A DNA stretch of 56,097 bases from a virus (IMGVR_UViG_3300042691_028488:1-56097); one strand, 5' to 3'; positions 41,876-50,335 are shown, counted from the first letter of the stretch. Made by a program: numbers and translations. Notes: a model not told the origin generated them from the letters alone.

Positions 41876-42572
41876 AATTGCTATGATTTACTCGGGTCAA
41901 CCGAGACATCTAAAAGAATGTTATGAAAATCATCGTAAAACATTCTGGGATGCGAACCCAGATTGTCAGATTGATGTTTTTGCACATATTTGGTATGATG
42001 ATGCCTGGGTCGGATCTTATTTCTGGGATCAATATAAAGAACGTGGAAAATGGGAAGCAGATTTAAAAGATTATATGCATGAAAAATGGCAACCAAAATC
42101 TTTGGTTTTTGAAGAACCAAAAGAATTTGAAGCAGAAGATATTCATCCAGATCCTAGATTTCCTCATCCCGTTAATAATATTATTTCTATGTTTTATAGT
42201 TTGAGTGAGGCAAATAATCTTAAGAAAAAATATGAGGATGATAATGGATTTAAATATGATTGTGTCATTCGATTAAGAACTGATGAGTATTTTAATACTC
42301 CCATTGGTTCTATTTCAGATTATGATTTAAATACCGTCAATGTTCTTAATGAATGGGCACATGTTGAACATGGAATTAATGATCATTTCGCATTTGGATC
42401 CTCAGAATTGATGGATAAATATCTTGACGTATTTGATAACTTTGTTGAAATATGTGAAATGGGTGCAGAAATCAATCCAGAATGTTTGATTGGTTTTAAT
42501 GCACAGAAGAGACATAATCTTCCTATTACTAAAAACAACTGGCACTATGTACTTTGGAGAGACAAAAAATAA
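41868..42572 (+). CDS. Glycosyltransferase-like protein (GQPR family)
   Basis: This 234-residue protein starts with IAMIYSGQPRHLKECYENH and has DVFAHIW, CVIRLRTDEYF and FGSSELMDKYLDVF blocks. A paralog with the same blocks lies at 43948. The layout (SGQPR, then an RxRTD donor site) resembles viral and bacterial glycan-synthesis proteins. The reaction is unknown. It overlaps the GT6 gene and shares a base with the next start (TAATG). Confidence 0.65.
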   Translation: MSKIAMIYSGQPRHLKECYENHRKTFWDANPDCQIDVFAHIWYDDAWVGSYFWDQYKERGKWEADLKDYMHEKWQPKSLVFEEPKEFEAEDIHPDPRFPHPVNNIISMFYSLSEANNLKKKYEDDNGFKYDCVIRLRTDEYFNTPIGSISDYDLNTVNVLNEWAHVEHGINDHFAFGSSELMDKYLDVFDNFVEICEMGAEINPECLIGFNAQKRHNLPITKNNWHYVLWRDKK

Positions 42573-43948
42573 TGACCACTAAACTTGTTATTTTTGATTT
42601 GGATGGAGTCCTTATCGATAGTAAAGATTATCATTATGAAGCATTAAATCAGGCACTTGGTGAAGAATATGCTATTAGTAGAGAAGAGCATGTCAGCATC
42701 TATGATGGTCTTCCTACTAAAGCAAAACTAGAACTTTTAACTAAAAATAAAGGTCTCCCTGTAGATCTTTATGATCAGATTTGGCGAGACAAGCAAGAAG
42801 CAACACTCAAGATCTTTAACGAGTGTGTAGCAAAGGATTATGAGTTGATGGGATATTTCCAACAACTTGTAGATGCTGGATATAAGATTGCTGTTGCATC
42901 TAACAGTATTCGTAATACTGTAAAGATCATTCTCTTGCGTCTTGGTCTTCTGGAATTTGTGGATATGTACGTCTCTAATGAAGACGTTGTTCGCAACAAA
43001 CCATTCCCAGCAATGTATTGGAAGTGTATGACTGCTCTTGGAGCACTTCCTGCAGATACTGTAATTGTTGAGGATAGTCATATTGGTCGTCAAGGTGCTC
43101 TTGATAGTAAGGCACATCTGGTTCCTGTAGAGGATCGTAAAGATCTCAACCAAACAAAAATTGATCGTATTAAAAAAATTCTGAATGGTACTAAACAAAA
43201 AGTGGCATGGGAGAGCAAAACAATGAACGTTCTTATTCCTATGGCAGGTGCTGGTAGCAGATTTGCTAGTCAGGGTTACACCTTCCCCAAACCTTTGATT
43301 GAAGTTAAAGGTAAACCAATGATCCAAGTGGTTGTTGAGAACCTGAATATCAAAGCAAATTATACTTTTATTGTTCAGAAAGAACACTATGAAAAGTATA
43401 ATTTGAATTATCTACTTCCATTGATTGCTCCTGGATGTAATATTGTTCAGGTTGATGGTCTAACCGAAGGTGCCTGTTGTACAACTCTTCTTGCCAAGGA
43501 ATTCATTAATAATGATGAACCTCTTGTCATGGCAAATTCGGACCAGTTTGTGGAATGGGATAGTAACGAAACCCTTTATGCATTCCAGAATGGTGAAGTT
43601 GATGGTGGTATTGTAACCTTCCCCGCAACTCATCCCAAATGGTCTTATGCTAAACTTGGTGAAGATGGTTATGTGGAAGAAGTAGCAGAGAAAAAACCAA
43701 TCTCTGAACATGCTACTGTTGGTATTTACTATTGGAAGAAAGGTTCTGATTATGTTAAGTATGCTGAACAGATGATTGAAAAGAACATTCGTGTTAATAA
43801 CGAGTTTTATGTTTGTCCAGTATTTAATGAAGCAATTGGTGATAACAAAAAAATTCGTATCAAAGAAATTGATAGGGATGGAATGTGGGGAATTGGTACT
43901 CCAGAAGATTTAAATTATTTCCTTGAGCATTATAAAGGAGAAGTGTGA
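42572..43948 (+). CDS. HAD phosphatase-nucleotidyltransferase fusion
   Basis: This 458-residue two-domain protein starts with a HAD hydrolase: VIFDLDGVLIDS at the N-terminus, VASNSIRNT, and VIVEDSHIG near residue 168. A sugar-phosphate nucleotidyltransferase follows from about 220: MNVLIPMAGAGSRFASQGY, FPKPLIEVKGKPM and VMANSDQFVEWD. One chain could therefore dephosphorylate one intermediate and activate another. Its DNA is more GC-rich than its neighbours over the HAD part. It overlaps both neighbouring genes. Confidence 0.86.
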   Translation: MTTKLVIFDLDGVLIDSKDYHYEALNQALGEEYAISREEHVSIYDGLPTKAKLELLTKNKGLPVDLYDQIWRDKQEATLKIFNECVAKDYELMGYFQQLVDAGYKIAVASNSIRNTVKIILLRLGLLEFVDMYVSNEDVVRNKPFPAMYWKCMTALGALPADTVIVEDSHIGRQGALDSKAHLVPVEDRKDLNQTKIDRIKKILNGTKQKVAWESKTMNVLIPMAGAGSRFASQGYTFPKPLIEVKGKPMIQVVVENLNIKANYTFIVQKEHYEKYNLNYLLPLIAPGCNIVQVDGLTEGACCTTLLAKEFINNDEPLVMANSDQFVEWDSNETLYAFQNGEVDGGIVTFPATHPKWSYAKLGEDGYVEEVAEKKPISEHATVGIYYWKKGSDYVKYAEQMIEKNIRVNNEFYVCPVFNEAIGDNKKIRIKEIDRDGMWGIGTPEDLNYFLEHYKGEV

Positions 43949-44682
43949 TGAAAGTAGCATTGTTATTTTTTGGACAACCTAGATTTGTAGATAATCCTCA
44001 AATCGAAGAAGTATACAAATCATCTATTATAGACGAATATGACACTGACGTATTTTGTCACGCTTGGTGGGAAGAAGGAAGTAATAAGGAATATGATTAT
44101 TCTTCTTGGTCAAAAATTAATAAATGTCCAATTCCAGAAAATGCACTGGAATTAATTTGTGAAAAATATAGTCCTCTTATTTTGGTTCATGATGAACCTA
44201 GGCAATTTGAACTTCCCCCAAACGCTAAAGAGTTTGTAGATAAAAAATTTACAGGAAAACATCCTGACGGTGATCATTGGAACCATAAAAATTATAGTAA
44301 TGTTTTATCTCAACTTTGGTCTATAAAAACAGTATCTAATATTTTTGATACTTATAGAAAAAGTCCAGAAGTTACTGAAAAGTATGATTGGGTTGTTCTT
44401 GCTAGGTATGATACTGTATTGTTAAACTTTCCAAATCTTGAAGATTGTGACCCAAATAAATTTTACCTTCCAGGACATCATCCAAGATTTCCAGATACTA
44501 TTCAATTTTTTGGTACAAAGTTTCTTAATTGGTCGAAAAATGCTTATGATGATGTTGAAAGTGTTTATGAATCTATTTGGGAACCTTCTCCAGAAGCATT
44601 TAAATTTGGATCTTTTCTTAGAAGATTTTCTGCAAACGATTTAGCACCATGCTCTATGGATGCTGCATGTATTAGAGGTTAA
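43948..44682 (+). CDS. Glycosyltransferase-like protein (GQPR family, second copy)
   Basis: This 244-residue paralog of the 41868 protein has VALLFFGQPRFVDNPQ at the N-terminus, DVFCHAWW, VVLARYDTVLL and HHPRFPDTIQFFGTKFL. It has diverged strongly from its sister, so the two probably use different substrates. ATG 43948 overlaps the upstream TGA. Function inferred only from context. Confidence 0.63.
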   Translation: MKVALLFFGQPRFVDNPQIEEVYKSSIIDEYDTDVFCHAWWEEGSNKEYDYSSWSKINKCPIPENALELICEKYSPLILVHDEPRQFELPPNAKEFVDKKFTGKHPDGDHWNHKNYSNVLSQLWSIKTVSNIFDTYRKSPEVTEKYDWVVLARYDTVLLNFPNLEDCDPNKFYLPGHHPRFPDTIQFFGTKFLNWSKNAYDDVESVYESIWEPSPEAFKFGSFLRRFSANDLAPCSMDAACIRG

Positions 44683-44684
44683 TT

Positions 44685-45152
44685 ATGAAAATTATTGCAC
44701 ATAGAGGAAATCTTGATGGACCAAATCCATTAACAGAAAATCAACCAGAAATAATTGATAAAGCAATTGAATATGGATTTGATGTAGAAATTGACATTAG
44801 ATATGATCCGTTTGATGAACAACTCTACTTGGGGCATGATGATCCTCAGTATGTTGTTACTCCTTATTGGTTGGCGCAGCGTATGGATAACCTATGGATA
44901 CACTGTAAAAATATTGATGCCCTTCATTATTTTGTTTCAAGAACTGGTGGATATAATTATTTCTGGCACCAAACTGATGACTTTACTTTAACCAGTAAAA
45001 ATTATATTTGGACATATCCAGGAAAACCATATACTTCCTCTAGTATTATTGTTATGCCTGAATTGTCAATAAAGAAAACTGAATTTGATGATTTAATTGC
45101 ATATAATTGTTATGGTATTTGTACAGATTATCCTCAAAGGTTAGTAAAATGA
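44685..45152 (+). CDS. Glycerophosphodiester phosphodiesterase-like protein
   Basis: This 155-residue protein has the GDPD N-terminal signature: IIAHRGNLDGPNPLTENQPE, then GFDVEIDIRYD, then LYLGHDDP. These give the HR, E/D and H residues of the active site. It lacks about half of the usual 240-300 residues, so it may be a compact form acting on sugar-phosphate diesters. It overlaps the next gene (ATGA). Confidence 0.75.
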   Translation: MKIIAHRGNLDGPNPLTENQPEIIDKAIEYGFDVEIDIRYDPFDEQLYLGHDDPQYVVTPYWLAQRMDNLWIHCKNIDALHYFVSRTGGYNYFWHQTDDFTLTSKNYIWTYPGKPYTSSSIIVMPELSIKKTEFDDLIAYNCYGICTDYPQRLVK

Positions 45153-46099
45153 AAATTACATTAATTGGTCCTGGCATTATGCCCATTCCCCCAACTGGAT
45201 GGGGTGCAGTTGAAATACTTATTTGGGATACTAAACTTGCTCTTGAAGAACTTGGGCACGAAGTTCAGATAATTAATACCAAAGATTATCGACAAATCAT
45301 TAATGGTATTAATGCTTTTGTTCCAGATTTTGTCCACGTTCATTACGACGAATTTATTGATATTTGTCCTTTCATTCAATACCCTTCTGCTATTACAAGT
45401 CATTTTGGGTATCTTGAGCGCCCTCAAATGTTTGGTGGGTATGCAAATGTTGCAAATGAATTTTCAAAGATTAAACCAAATGTATTTTGTTTATCTGAAG
45501 GGATATCTAAAGTCTATCAGGTAATGTTTAGCATTCCCGAAGATAAACTTTTTATTACTCCTAACGGTGTAAACACTTCAAAATTTAATTTTAAAGAAAC
45601 GCCAGAGTATCCTGATAGATCAATTTATCTGGCAAAGATTGATTATAGAAAGCGTCAGCATTTATTCCAATCTATTGATAGTCTTTGGTTCGCAGGAAAT
45701 CTTGCCGATAGCAGATTTAACACGAATAAAAATTATCTAGGTGAATGGTCTAAGGAAACTCTTTACAATGAATTAACTGATTATGGAAATCTTGTATTGT
45801 TATCTGATGGTGAGGCGCATCCCCTTGTTTGTATGGAAGCATTGTCTGCTGGATTGGGTGTAGTTGTGTGTGAGTGGGGTAAGGCAAATCTTGATCAATC
45901 TAAAGAATTTATTACCGTAATTCCTGAGGATAAAATTAATGATTTAGAATTTGTTGAATCTGAAATTATTAAAAATAGAGAATATTCTATTTCTCATAGG
46001 AAAGAAATTTTAGAGTATTCTAAGCAATTTGATTGGAAAGAAATTTTACAAACACATTATATTCCTAGTATAATGAAAGTAATAGAACAACATGGATAA
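45149..46099 (+). CDS. GT4-like (GT-B) glycosyltransferase
   Basis: This 316-residue protein has a GT-B layout: an N-terminal acceptor domain (LIGPGIMPIPPTGWGAVE), FITPNGVNTSKF at the hinge, IYLAKIDYRKRQ, and a C-terminal donor site LSDGEAHPLVCMEALSAGLGVVV, which matches the EX7E motif of GT4. It probably extends the same glycan as its operon neighbours. It overlaps the GDPD-like and GT25-like genes. Confidence 0.86.
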   Translation: MKITLIGPGIMPIPPTGWGAVEILIWDTKLALEELGHEVQIINTKDYRQIINGINAFVPDFVHVHYDEFIDICPFIQYPSAITSHFGYLERPQMFGGYANVANEFSKIKPNVFCLSEGISKVYQVMFSIPEDKLFITPNGVNTSKFNFKETPEYPDRSIYLAKIDYRKRQHLFQSIDSLWFAGNLADSRFNTNKNYLGEWSKETLYNELTDYGNLVLLSDGEAHPLVCMEALSAGLGVVVCEWGKANLDQSKEFITVIPEDKINDLEFVESEIIKNREYSISHRKEILEYSKQFDWKEILQTHYIPSIMKVIEQHG

Positions 46100-46886
46100 A
46101 AATAAATCAATGGATAAACTGAAAAATTTCGGTCCCGTTTATTATTTAAATCTCGACGGGCAACCAGATAGAAAAGAATATATGGAATCTCAATTTCAAT
46201 ATTGGGGTATAGAAAATTATGAGCGTGTATCTGCTTATGATGGTCGTGATGATGATTTAAGTGATATTATTAAAGGTAGATATCCAGAAAGTATGACTTC
46301 TGGTGAAATTGGTTGTATTACTTCTCATTTAAAAGCAATTAAACATTGGATGGAAACATCTGATAGTCCATATGCAATTATCATGGAAGATGATTGTAAA
46401 TTGGATTTAGTTAGATTTTGGAATTTTAATTGGGATGATTTTGTTGCAAGACTTCCTTATGATTGGGATGTTGTTCAACTTGCAATTATTTGTACTGGAG
46501 ATATTCATGTAAAACTTCATCGAAGATTTGTGAATAATTTTTCTACTGCATGTTATATGATTACCAGACACCATGCAGAAAAATTACTTCGTCATCATGT
46601 TAGGGGTGAAAAATATAAACTTGATAATGGAATTAAACCTCGCCCAGTAGCGGATGATTTAATCTATAATTCAGGTAATACATTTTCTATTCCTTTACTT
46701 CTGTATAAAATTGAATTGGGATCTTCTATTCATCCAGATCATGTGGATGCTTTCCATAGATCTAGTCATGACGGAATTTTAAATTTCTGGATGCAAGCTG
46801 GTGCTCAATTGGATATTAATGATTTAATGGATTATGATCCATATCTTGGTAGGATTACAAATCCTTCAGGTGGGCAACCAGGATAA
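46092..46886 (+). CDS. GT25-like glycosyltransferase, distant seventh copy
   Basis: This 264-residue relative of the tandem array at 7859-12921 has YYLNLDGQPDRKEYMESQF, an intact MEDDCKLDLVRFW motif near residue 98, and LPYDWDVVQLA. Its DNA is less AT-rich than the array. The N-terminal YDGRDDDLSDIIKGRY segment fits classic LPS family 25 enzymes better than the array copies do, so it may represent the ancestral form. Last gene of the operon. Confidence 0.82.
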   Translation: MDKNKSMDKLKNFGPVYYLNLDGQPDRKEYMESQFQYWGIENYERVSAYDGRDDDLSDIIKGRYPESMTSGEIGCITSHLKAIKHWMETSDSPYAIIMEDDCKLDLVRFWNFNWDDFVARLPYDWDVVQLAIICTGDIHVKLHRRFVNNFSTACYMITRHHAEKLLRHHVRGEKYKLDNGIKPRPVADDLIYNSGNTFSIPLLLYKIELGSSIHPDHVDAFHRSSHDGILNFWMQAGAQLDINDLMDYDPYLGRITNPSGGQPG

Positions 46887-46889
46887 TGC

Positions 46890-46924
46890 TTGACATATCC
46901 CAAAAGGTAATGATAGTATAAATA
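46890..46924 (+). promoter_or_regulatory. Early -35/-10 and exact late TATAAATA upstream of porin
   Basis: TTGACA at 46890-46895 with a weak -10 (GATAGT at 46912-46917, 16-nt spacer) and an exact late box TATAAATA at 46917-46924. Confidence 0.62.
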
Positions 46925-46931
46925 CCGTGAC

Positions 46932-46962
46932 GTAATCACACCGCAACTATTTGTGTGATTAC
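46932..46962 (+). promoter_or_regulatory. 10-bp leader stem-loop before the porin
   Basis: A perfect GTAATCACAC/GTGTGATTAC stem (46932-46941 and 46953-46962) with an 11-nt loop and no T-run. It ends 5 bases before the first possible ATG (46968) and may stabilise the mRNA or hide that start. Confidence 0.5.
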
Positions 46963-46994
46963 TCAATATGTCCTATAGAACAAAAACAAATTTT

Positions 46995-48461
46995 ATGAAA
47001 CTCAAACAACTGATGCTTGCACCTGTTGCTCTGGGAATGGTTGCTCCTGTTGCTGCGAATGCCGCAGATCTCAATATGGCAGCAGTCAATCAATATTCCT
47101 CTGAACAGGTTACAAGCGTCACTCAATTTTCTGATGTGCAACCAACCGATTGGGCATATCAAGCACTGTCGCAACTGGTAGAGCGTTATGGTTGCGTTGC
47201 TGGTTATCCTAATGGCACTTATGGTGGTGGTAAGGCAATGACCCGCTATGAGGCAGCAGCACTGCTGAATGCTTGCCTTGACCGTGTAACTGAGGTTACC
47301 GATGAACTTAAGCGCCTTCAGGCAGAATTTGCACAAGAACTTACTGTTCTTCGTGGTCGTGTAGACAAACTGGAAGCACAAGTTGGTCAACTTGAAGCAA
47401 CTCAGTTCTCTACCACTACCAAACTGCGTGGTGAAGCATCCTTCGTTCTTGGTGGTGTTGATGACTACCAAACCAAAGGTGGTGATGTAACTCACACTGC
47501 ATTCAACTACGATCTGCGTCTGAACCTGGATACTTCGTTTACTGGTAAGGATCTTCTCCGTACTCGTCTGCGTTCTGCTAACTTCAGCAGTGATCCTTTT
47601 GGTTCCAGTTCCTCACTGTTCAAACTGGACAAAGCAGACAACACTTCCAGCGAAGTTGGTAACAACGTAGTTATTGACCGTCTGTATTATCAGTTCCCTG
47701 TGTTCAACGGTAGCACTACTCTGACTGCTGGTGCTGCTGTTCGTAACACTGAGATTGCTTGGGTTCCTTCCGCATATAAGTCAGGTATTCTTGACTTCTT
47801 TGCTGTTGCTGGTACTCCTGGTGTTTATAACAAGGCAACTGGTGCTGGTTTCGGCGTTCAGTATGGTAAGAAGGGTCTTGTTGCTGGCGTAAACTATGTT
47901 GCCCAAGCAGGTCAAGATAGTTCCAAGGGTGAGTTTGATGAGACTGGTGCTCTGAATACTCTGGCACAGATCGGTTATCGTGGTCAAAACTGGGGTGCTG
48001 CTTTCGGTTATCGTTATGGTACTGAAGGAACCCGTGTTCGTACCTACAACGGTCTGAATGGTGCTTCTGGCACTCTGGTTCCTGGTCAAACCTCTAATGG
48101 TTATGCCATCAACGCTTACTGGCAACCAACTCAATCTGGTTGGGTTCCCTCTATCTCTGGTGGTTATGGTTGGAACACTGTAAGTGGTGCTCCTAGTGAT
48201 GCTACCGATAGTCAGTCCTGGTTTGCTGGTCTCCAGTGGGAAGACGTGTTTGTTGATGGTAACTCTGCTGGTGTTGCTATCGGTCAGGCACCTACTGGAG
48301 AAAACCTTGAGAAAGCAACGATGCTTGAAATCTTCTACAAGTATCAAGTGTCTGATAATATCAGCGTCACTCCCGCTATCTTCTATGCTAGCGACAACCA
48401 GCGTCTTGCTGATAACTCCTCTAACTGGGGTGGCGTAATCCAGACAACCTTCAAGTTCTGA
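46995..48461 (+). CDS. Cyanobacterial-type outer-membrane porin with SLH domain
   Basis: A 488-residue protein from ATG 46995. It has a Sec signal (MKLKQLMLAPVALG...ANAA, cleavage near 23-24) and an SLH domain near 50-95 (FSDVQPTDWAYQALSQLVER, GYPNGTYGG, MTRYEAAALLNACLD). A coiled segment (about 100-135) and a beta-barrel ending in TTFKF, the usual porin C-terminus, follow. This matches cyanobacterial SomA/OprB-type porins that anchor to peptidoglycan. The DNA is GC-richer than the preceding genes, a sign of recent host origin. An in-frame ATG at 46968 would spoil the signal. Confidence 0.88.
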   Translation: MKLKQLMLAPVALGMVAPVAANAADLNMAAVNQYSSEQVTSVTQFSDVQPTDWAYQALSQLVERYGCVAGYPNGTYGGGKAMTRYEAAALLNACLDRVTEVTDELKRLQAEFAQELTVLRGRVDKLEAQVGQLEATQFSTTTKLRGEASFVLGGVDDYQTKGGDVTHTAFNYDLRLNLDTSFTGKDLLRTRLRSANFSSDPFGSSSSLFKLDKADNTSSEVGNNVVIDRLYYQFPVFNGSTTLTAGAAVRNTEIAWVPSAYKSGILDFFAVAGTPGVYNKATGAGFGVQYGKKGLVAGVNYVAQAGQDSSKGEFDETGALNTLAQIGYRGQNWGAAFGYRYGTEGTRVRTYNGLNGASGTLVPGQTSNGYAINAYWQPTQSGWVPSISGGYGWNTVSGAPSDATDSQSWFAGLQWEDVFVDGNSAGVAIGQAPTGENLEKATMLEIFYKYQVSDNISVTPAIFYASDNQRLADNSSNWGGVIQTTFKF

Positions 48462-48483
48462 TAAACTACTCATAAGTTGAGTG

Positions 48484-48508
48484 AAACCACCCAAAAGGGT
48501 GGTTTTTT
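48484..48508 (+). terminator. Intrinsic terminator after porin
   Basis: A perfect 9-bp stem AAACCACCC/GGGTGGTTT with loop AAAA and T-run. Confidence 0.92.
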
Positions 48509-48524
48509 ATTAGGTAATCAAAAC

Positions 48525-48569
48525 CTTAACCAAATCTTAGTGGACTTTAAGGTTCTCTTCCAGTATTAT
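48525..48569 (+). promoter_or_regulatory. Pho-box-like operator and -10 of pstS
   Basis: CTTAACCA (48525) and CTTAGTGG (48536) are 11 bp apart, followed by a weaker TTTAAGGT (48546). They resemble the tandem CTTAACCT repeats bound by host PhoB. TATTAT (48564-48569) follows about 10 bases later, and no TTGACA-type -35 is seen. Confidence 0.6.
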
Positions 48570-48604
48570 TACTTACGAAGTCAATTCACTTCCAAAAACT
48601 TTTT

Positions 48605-49567
48605 ATGAAACTCAAAAATTTTATTGCTGTTGGTCTAGTTGCTGCTCCTGCCGCTGCTCTTGCTGGACCTACTATTAATGGTGCGGGTGCTACTTTCCCT
48701 GCTCCAATTTATCAACGATGGTTCCAAGATTATGCACGAACTACTGGGAATAGGATTAATTATCAGTCCGTTGGTTCTGGTGCTGGTGTTCGTCAATTCA
48801 TTGCGGGCACAGTTAACTTCGGAGCAAGTGATGAAGCAATCACTTCCACAGAAGCCGCTAAAGTAAAGCGTGGTGTTGTCCAAATTCCTATGGTTGGTGG
48901 CACTATTGCGATTGCCTATAATAAACCTGGATGTACTCTGAAACTGACCCAGAAACAGGCAGTTGACATCTTTGCTGGTCGTATCAAGGATTGGAAACAA
49001 GTTGGATGTTCTGCAGGACCTATGATGGTTGTTCATCGTTCTGATGGTTCTGGAACTACTTATGCTTTCACTAACTCTCTGGAAGCATTTGGTGGTTGGA
49101 CTGCTGGTGCTGCCAAGTCTGTTAAATGGCCTACTGGCGTTGGTGCAAAGGGTAATGAAGGTGTTGCTGGTCGCATTCGTCAGAGTGTAGGTGCGATTGG
49201 TTATGTGAATACTGGATTTGTAAAAGCAAACAAACTCCAGGCAGCAGCACTTCAAAATAAGACAGGTAAGTTTATTCTCCCTACCGCTGCTTCTGGTTCT
49301 GCTGCATTAAATGGCATTAAACTGGATGCAAATCTTGCAGGTGAAAATCCAAATCCTTCTGGGGCAACAGCGTACCCAATTTCAACTTTGACTTGGGTTC
49401 TTGCTTATAAGACTGGTAATGGTGCTAATGCTTCCGCAATTCGTGAAGCACTAAATTATGCTCTGAGTTCAAAGGCACAATCAATTGCTGATGATCTTGG
49501 ATACGTTCCTCTGAGTGGTTCTATTCTTAACCGAGCACGGATTGCCGTAAACCGAATTGGTCAGTAA
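48605..49567 (+). CDS. pstS: Periplasmic phosphate-binding protein
   Basis: This 320-residue protein has a Sec signal (MKLKNFIAVGLVAAPAAALAG) and PstS motifs: INGAGATFPAPIYQRW, VGSGAGVRQFIAGTVNFGASD and HRSDGSGTTYAF. It feeds phosphate to the host PstABC transporter, and the Pho-box-like site upstream suggests control by the host PhoB regulator under phosphate stress. pstS is a known cyanophage auxiliary gene. It ends at a terminator whose loop holds the next -35 box. Confidence 0.95.
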   Translation: MKLKNFIAVGLVAAPAAALAGPTINGAGATFPAPIYQRWFQDYARTTGNRINYQSVGSGAGVRQFIAGTVNFGASDEAITSTEAAKVKRGVVQIPMVGGTIAIAYNKPGCTLKLTQKQAVDIFAGRIKDWKQVGCSAGPMMVVHRSDGSGTTYAFTNSLEAFGGWTAGAAKSVKWPTGVGAKGNEGVAGRIRQSVGAIGYVNTGFVKANKLQAAALQNKTGKFILPTAASGSAALNGIKLDANLAGENPNPSGATAYPISTLTWVLAYKTGNGANASAIREALNYALSSKAQSIADDLGYVPLSGSILNRARIAVNRIGQ

Positions 49568-49588
49568 ATCTAAACAAAACCTTAAGGG

Positions 49589-49612
49589 GGGTCTTGACAG
49601 ACCCTTTTTTTT
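49589..49612 (+). terminator. Intrinsic terminator of pstS
   Basis: GGGTC (49589-49593) and GACCC (49600-49604) flank a 6-nt loop that reads TTGACA; eight T follow. Confidence 0.88.
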
Positions 49613-49622
49613 CATATATACT
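49594..49622 (+). promoter_or_regulatory. Early promoter of the hli operon, -35 in terminator loop
   Basis: TTGACA at 49594-49599, a 17-nt spacer, and TATACT at 49617-49622, 27 bases before ATG 49649. The -35 is exactly the loop of the pstS terminator. Confidence 0.82.
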
Positions 49623-49648
49623 ATTGTTGTAAATCTTTACACAAGATA

Positions 49649-49858
49649 ATGACTGTTACAAAAAATGAGTTCGGGCAAATGAATATGTTTGCCAAAGAAC
49701 CAACAATGTGGATGTCTAAAGAAGACATCGAACGTTATGGTTTTGAACCTTATGCTGAGAAAGCGGAGAAAATGAATGGACGCTGGGCTATGGTCGGTAT
49801 TATTGCTGGGGCTATTTCTTATGCTATCACAGGTAAACTTTTCTTCGGTGTCTTCTGA
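49649..49858 (+). CDS. hli: High-light-inducible protein (first)
   Basis: A 69-residue protein with an N-terminal extension (MTVTKNEFGQMNMFAKEPTMW) and the Hlip core YAEKAEKMNGRWAMVGIIAGAISY, which carries the ExxNxR chlorophyll-binding motif in one membrane helix. Hlips protect photosystem II and pigment synthesis under high light; they are common in cyanophages. Starts the five-gene coupled operon. Confidence 0.93.
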   Translation: MTVTKNEFGQMNMFAKEPTMWMSKEDIERYGFEPYAEKAEKMNGRWAMVGIIAGAISYAITGKLFFGVF

Positions 49859-49944
49859 TGACTGAAGTTATTTGGACCCTTACTGCAGTTGCATTTTTTG
49901 TGACTTTGGGTTATGCTGTGGAGAAACTTGCTGAGACCTATTGA
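49858..49944 (+). CDS. Membrane microprotein in hli operon
   Basis: A 28-residue peptide with one transmembrane segment (VIWTLTAVAFFVTLGYAVEKL). It overlaps both neighbours by TGATG. The size and context recall small photosystem or cytochrome b6f subunits, but no homology can be claimed. Confidence 0.6.
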   Translation: MTEVIWTLTAVAFFVTLGYAVEKLAETY

Positions 49945-50219
49945 TGACTGCTGGAATGCTCGGGCAATTTGCAATTGCTCTTGAAACTCTTGGATGGGAT
50001 CGTGACGATGAACTCTCTGTAGAGATTGGTGGGGTAGCAGTAACAGGAACTGCAACTCATCCAGATGCAAATCCAAAATGGGCAAAACCATTTGGAACGG
50101 TGACTTACCAAAATGATGCTTTCATCGTAATTAAAAACAAATCAAGGAACCCTGTAGTTCCTTCTCAACCAAATCCTGATTTAAAACAAAAACATTCTTA
50201 TCAAGGAGAACAAAAATGA
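49944..50219 (+). CDS. Small protein in hli operon
   Basis: A 91-residue protein starting MTAGMLGQFAIALETLGWDRDDEL, followed by beta-strand-like GGVAVTGTATHPDANPKW and a Pro/Gln/Lys-rich tail. Function unknown. It is translationally coupled to the genes before (TGATG) and after (ATGA). Confidence 0.62.
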   Translation: MTAGMLGQFAIALETLGWDRDDELSVEIGGVAVTGTATHPDANPKWAKPFGTVTYQNDAFIVIKNKSRNPVVPSQPNPDLKQKHSYQGEQK

Positions 50220-50335
50220 AATTCGGATTCACCCCTGAGGCAGAGATCCTCAACGCTCGTCTGGCAATGCTCGGTTTCGTCATTGCTGTTGGTACATATG
50301 CTACCACTGGTCAAATCATTCCTGGTATTTGGTGA
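50216..50335 (+). CDS. hli: High-light-inducible protein (short)
   Basis: A 39-residue compact Hlip: FTPEAEILNARLAMLGFVIAVGTYATTG, with the ExxNxR motif and a single membrane helix, and no N-terminal extension. Coupled by ATGA and TGATG overlaps to its neighbours. Confidence 0.92.
   Translation: MKFGFTPEAEILNARLAMLGFVIAVGTYATTGQIIPGIW

Noticed and set aside
42737-43387. Minus-strand ORF opposite the HAD-nucleotidyltransferase gene
   Set aside because: Crosses the well-supported fusion gene; no start signals.
47781-48494. Long minus-strand ORF (237 codons) opposite the porin
   Set aside because: Ser/Thr-rich shadow of the GC-richer porin codons, without ribosome site or promoter.
48635-49255. 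Minus-strand ORF opposite pstS
   Set aside because: Shadow of the pstS coding frame; composition and context argue against a gene.
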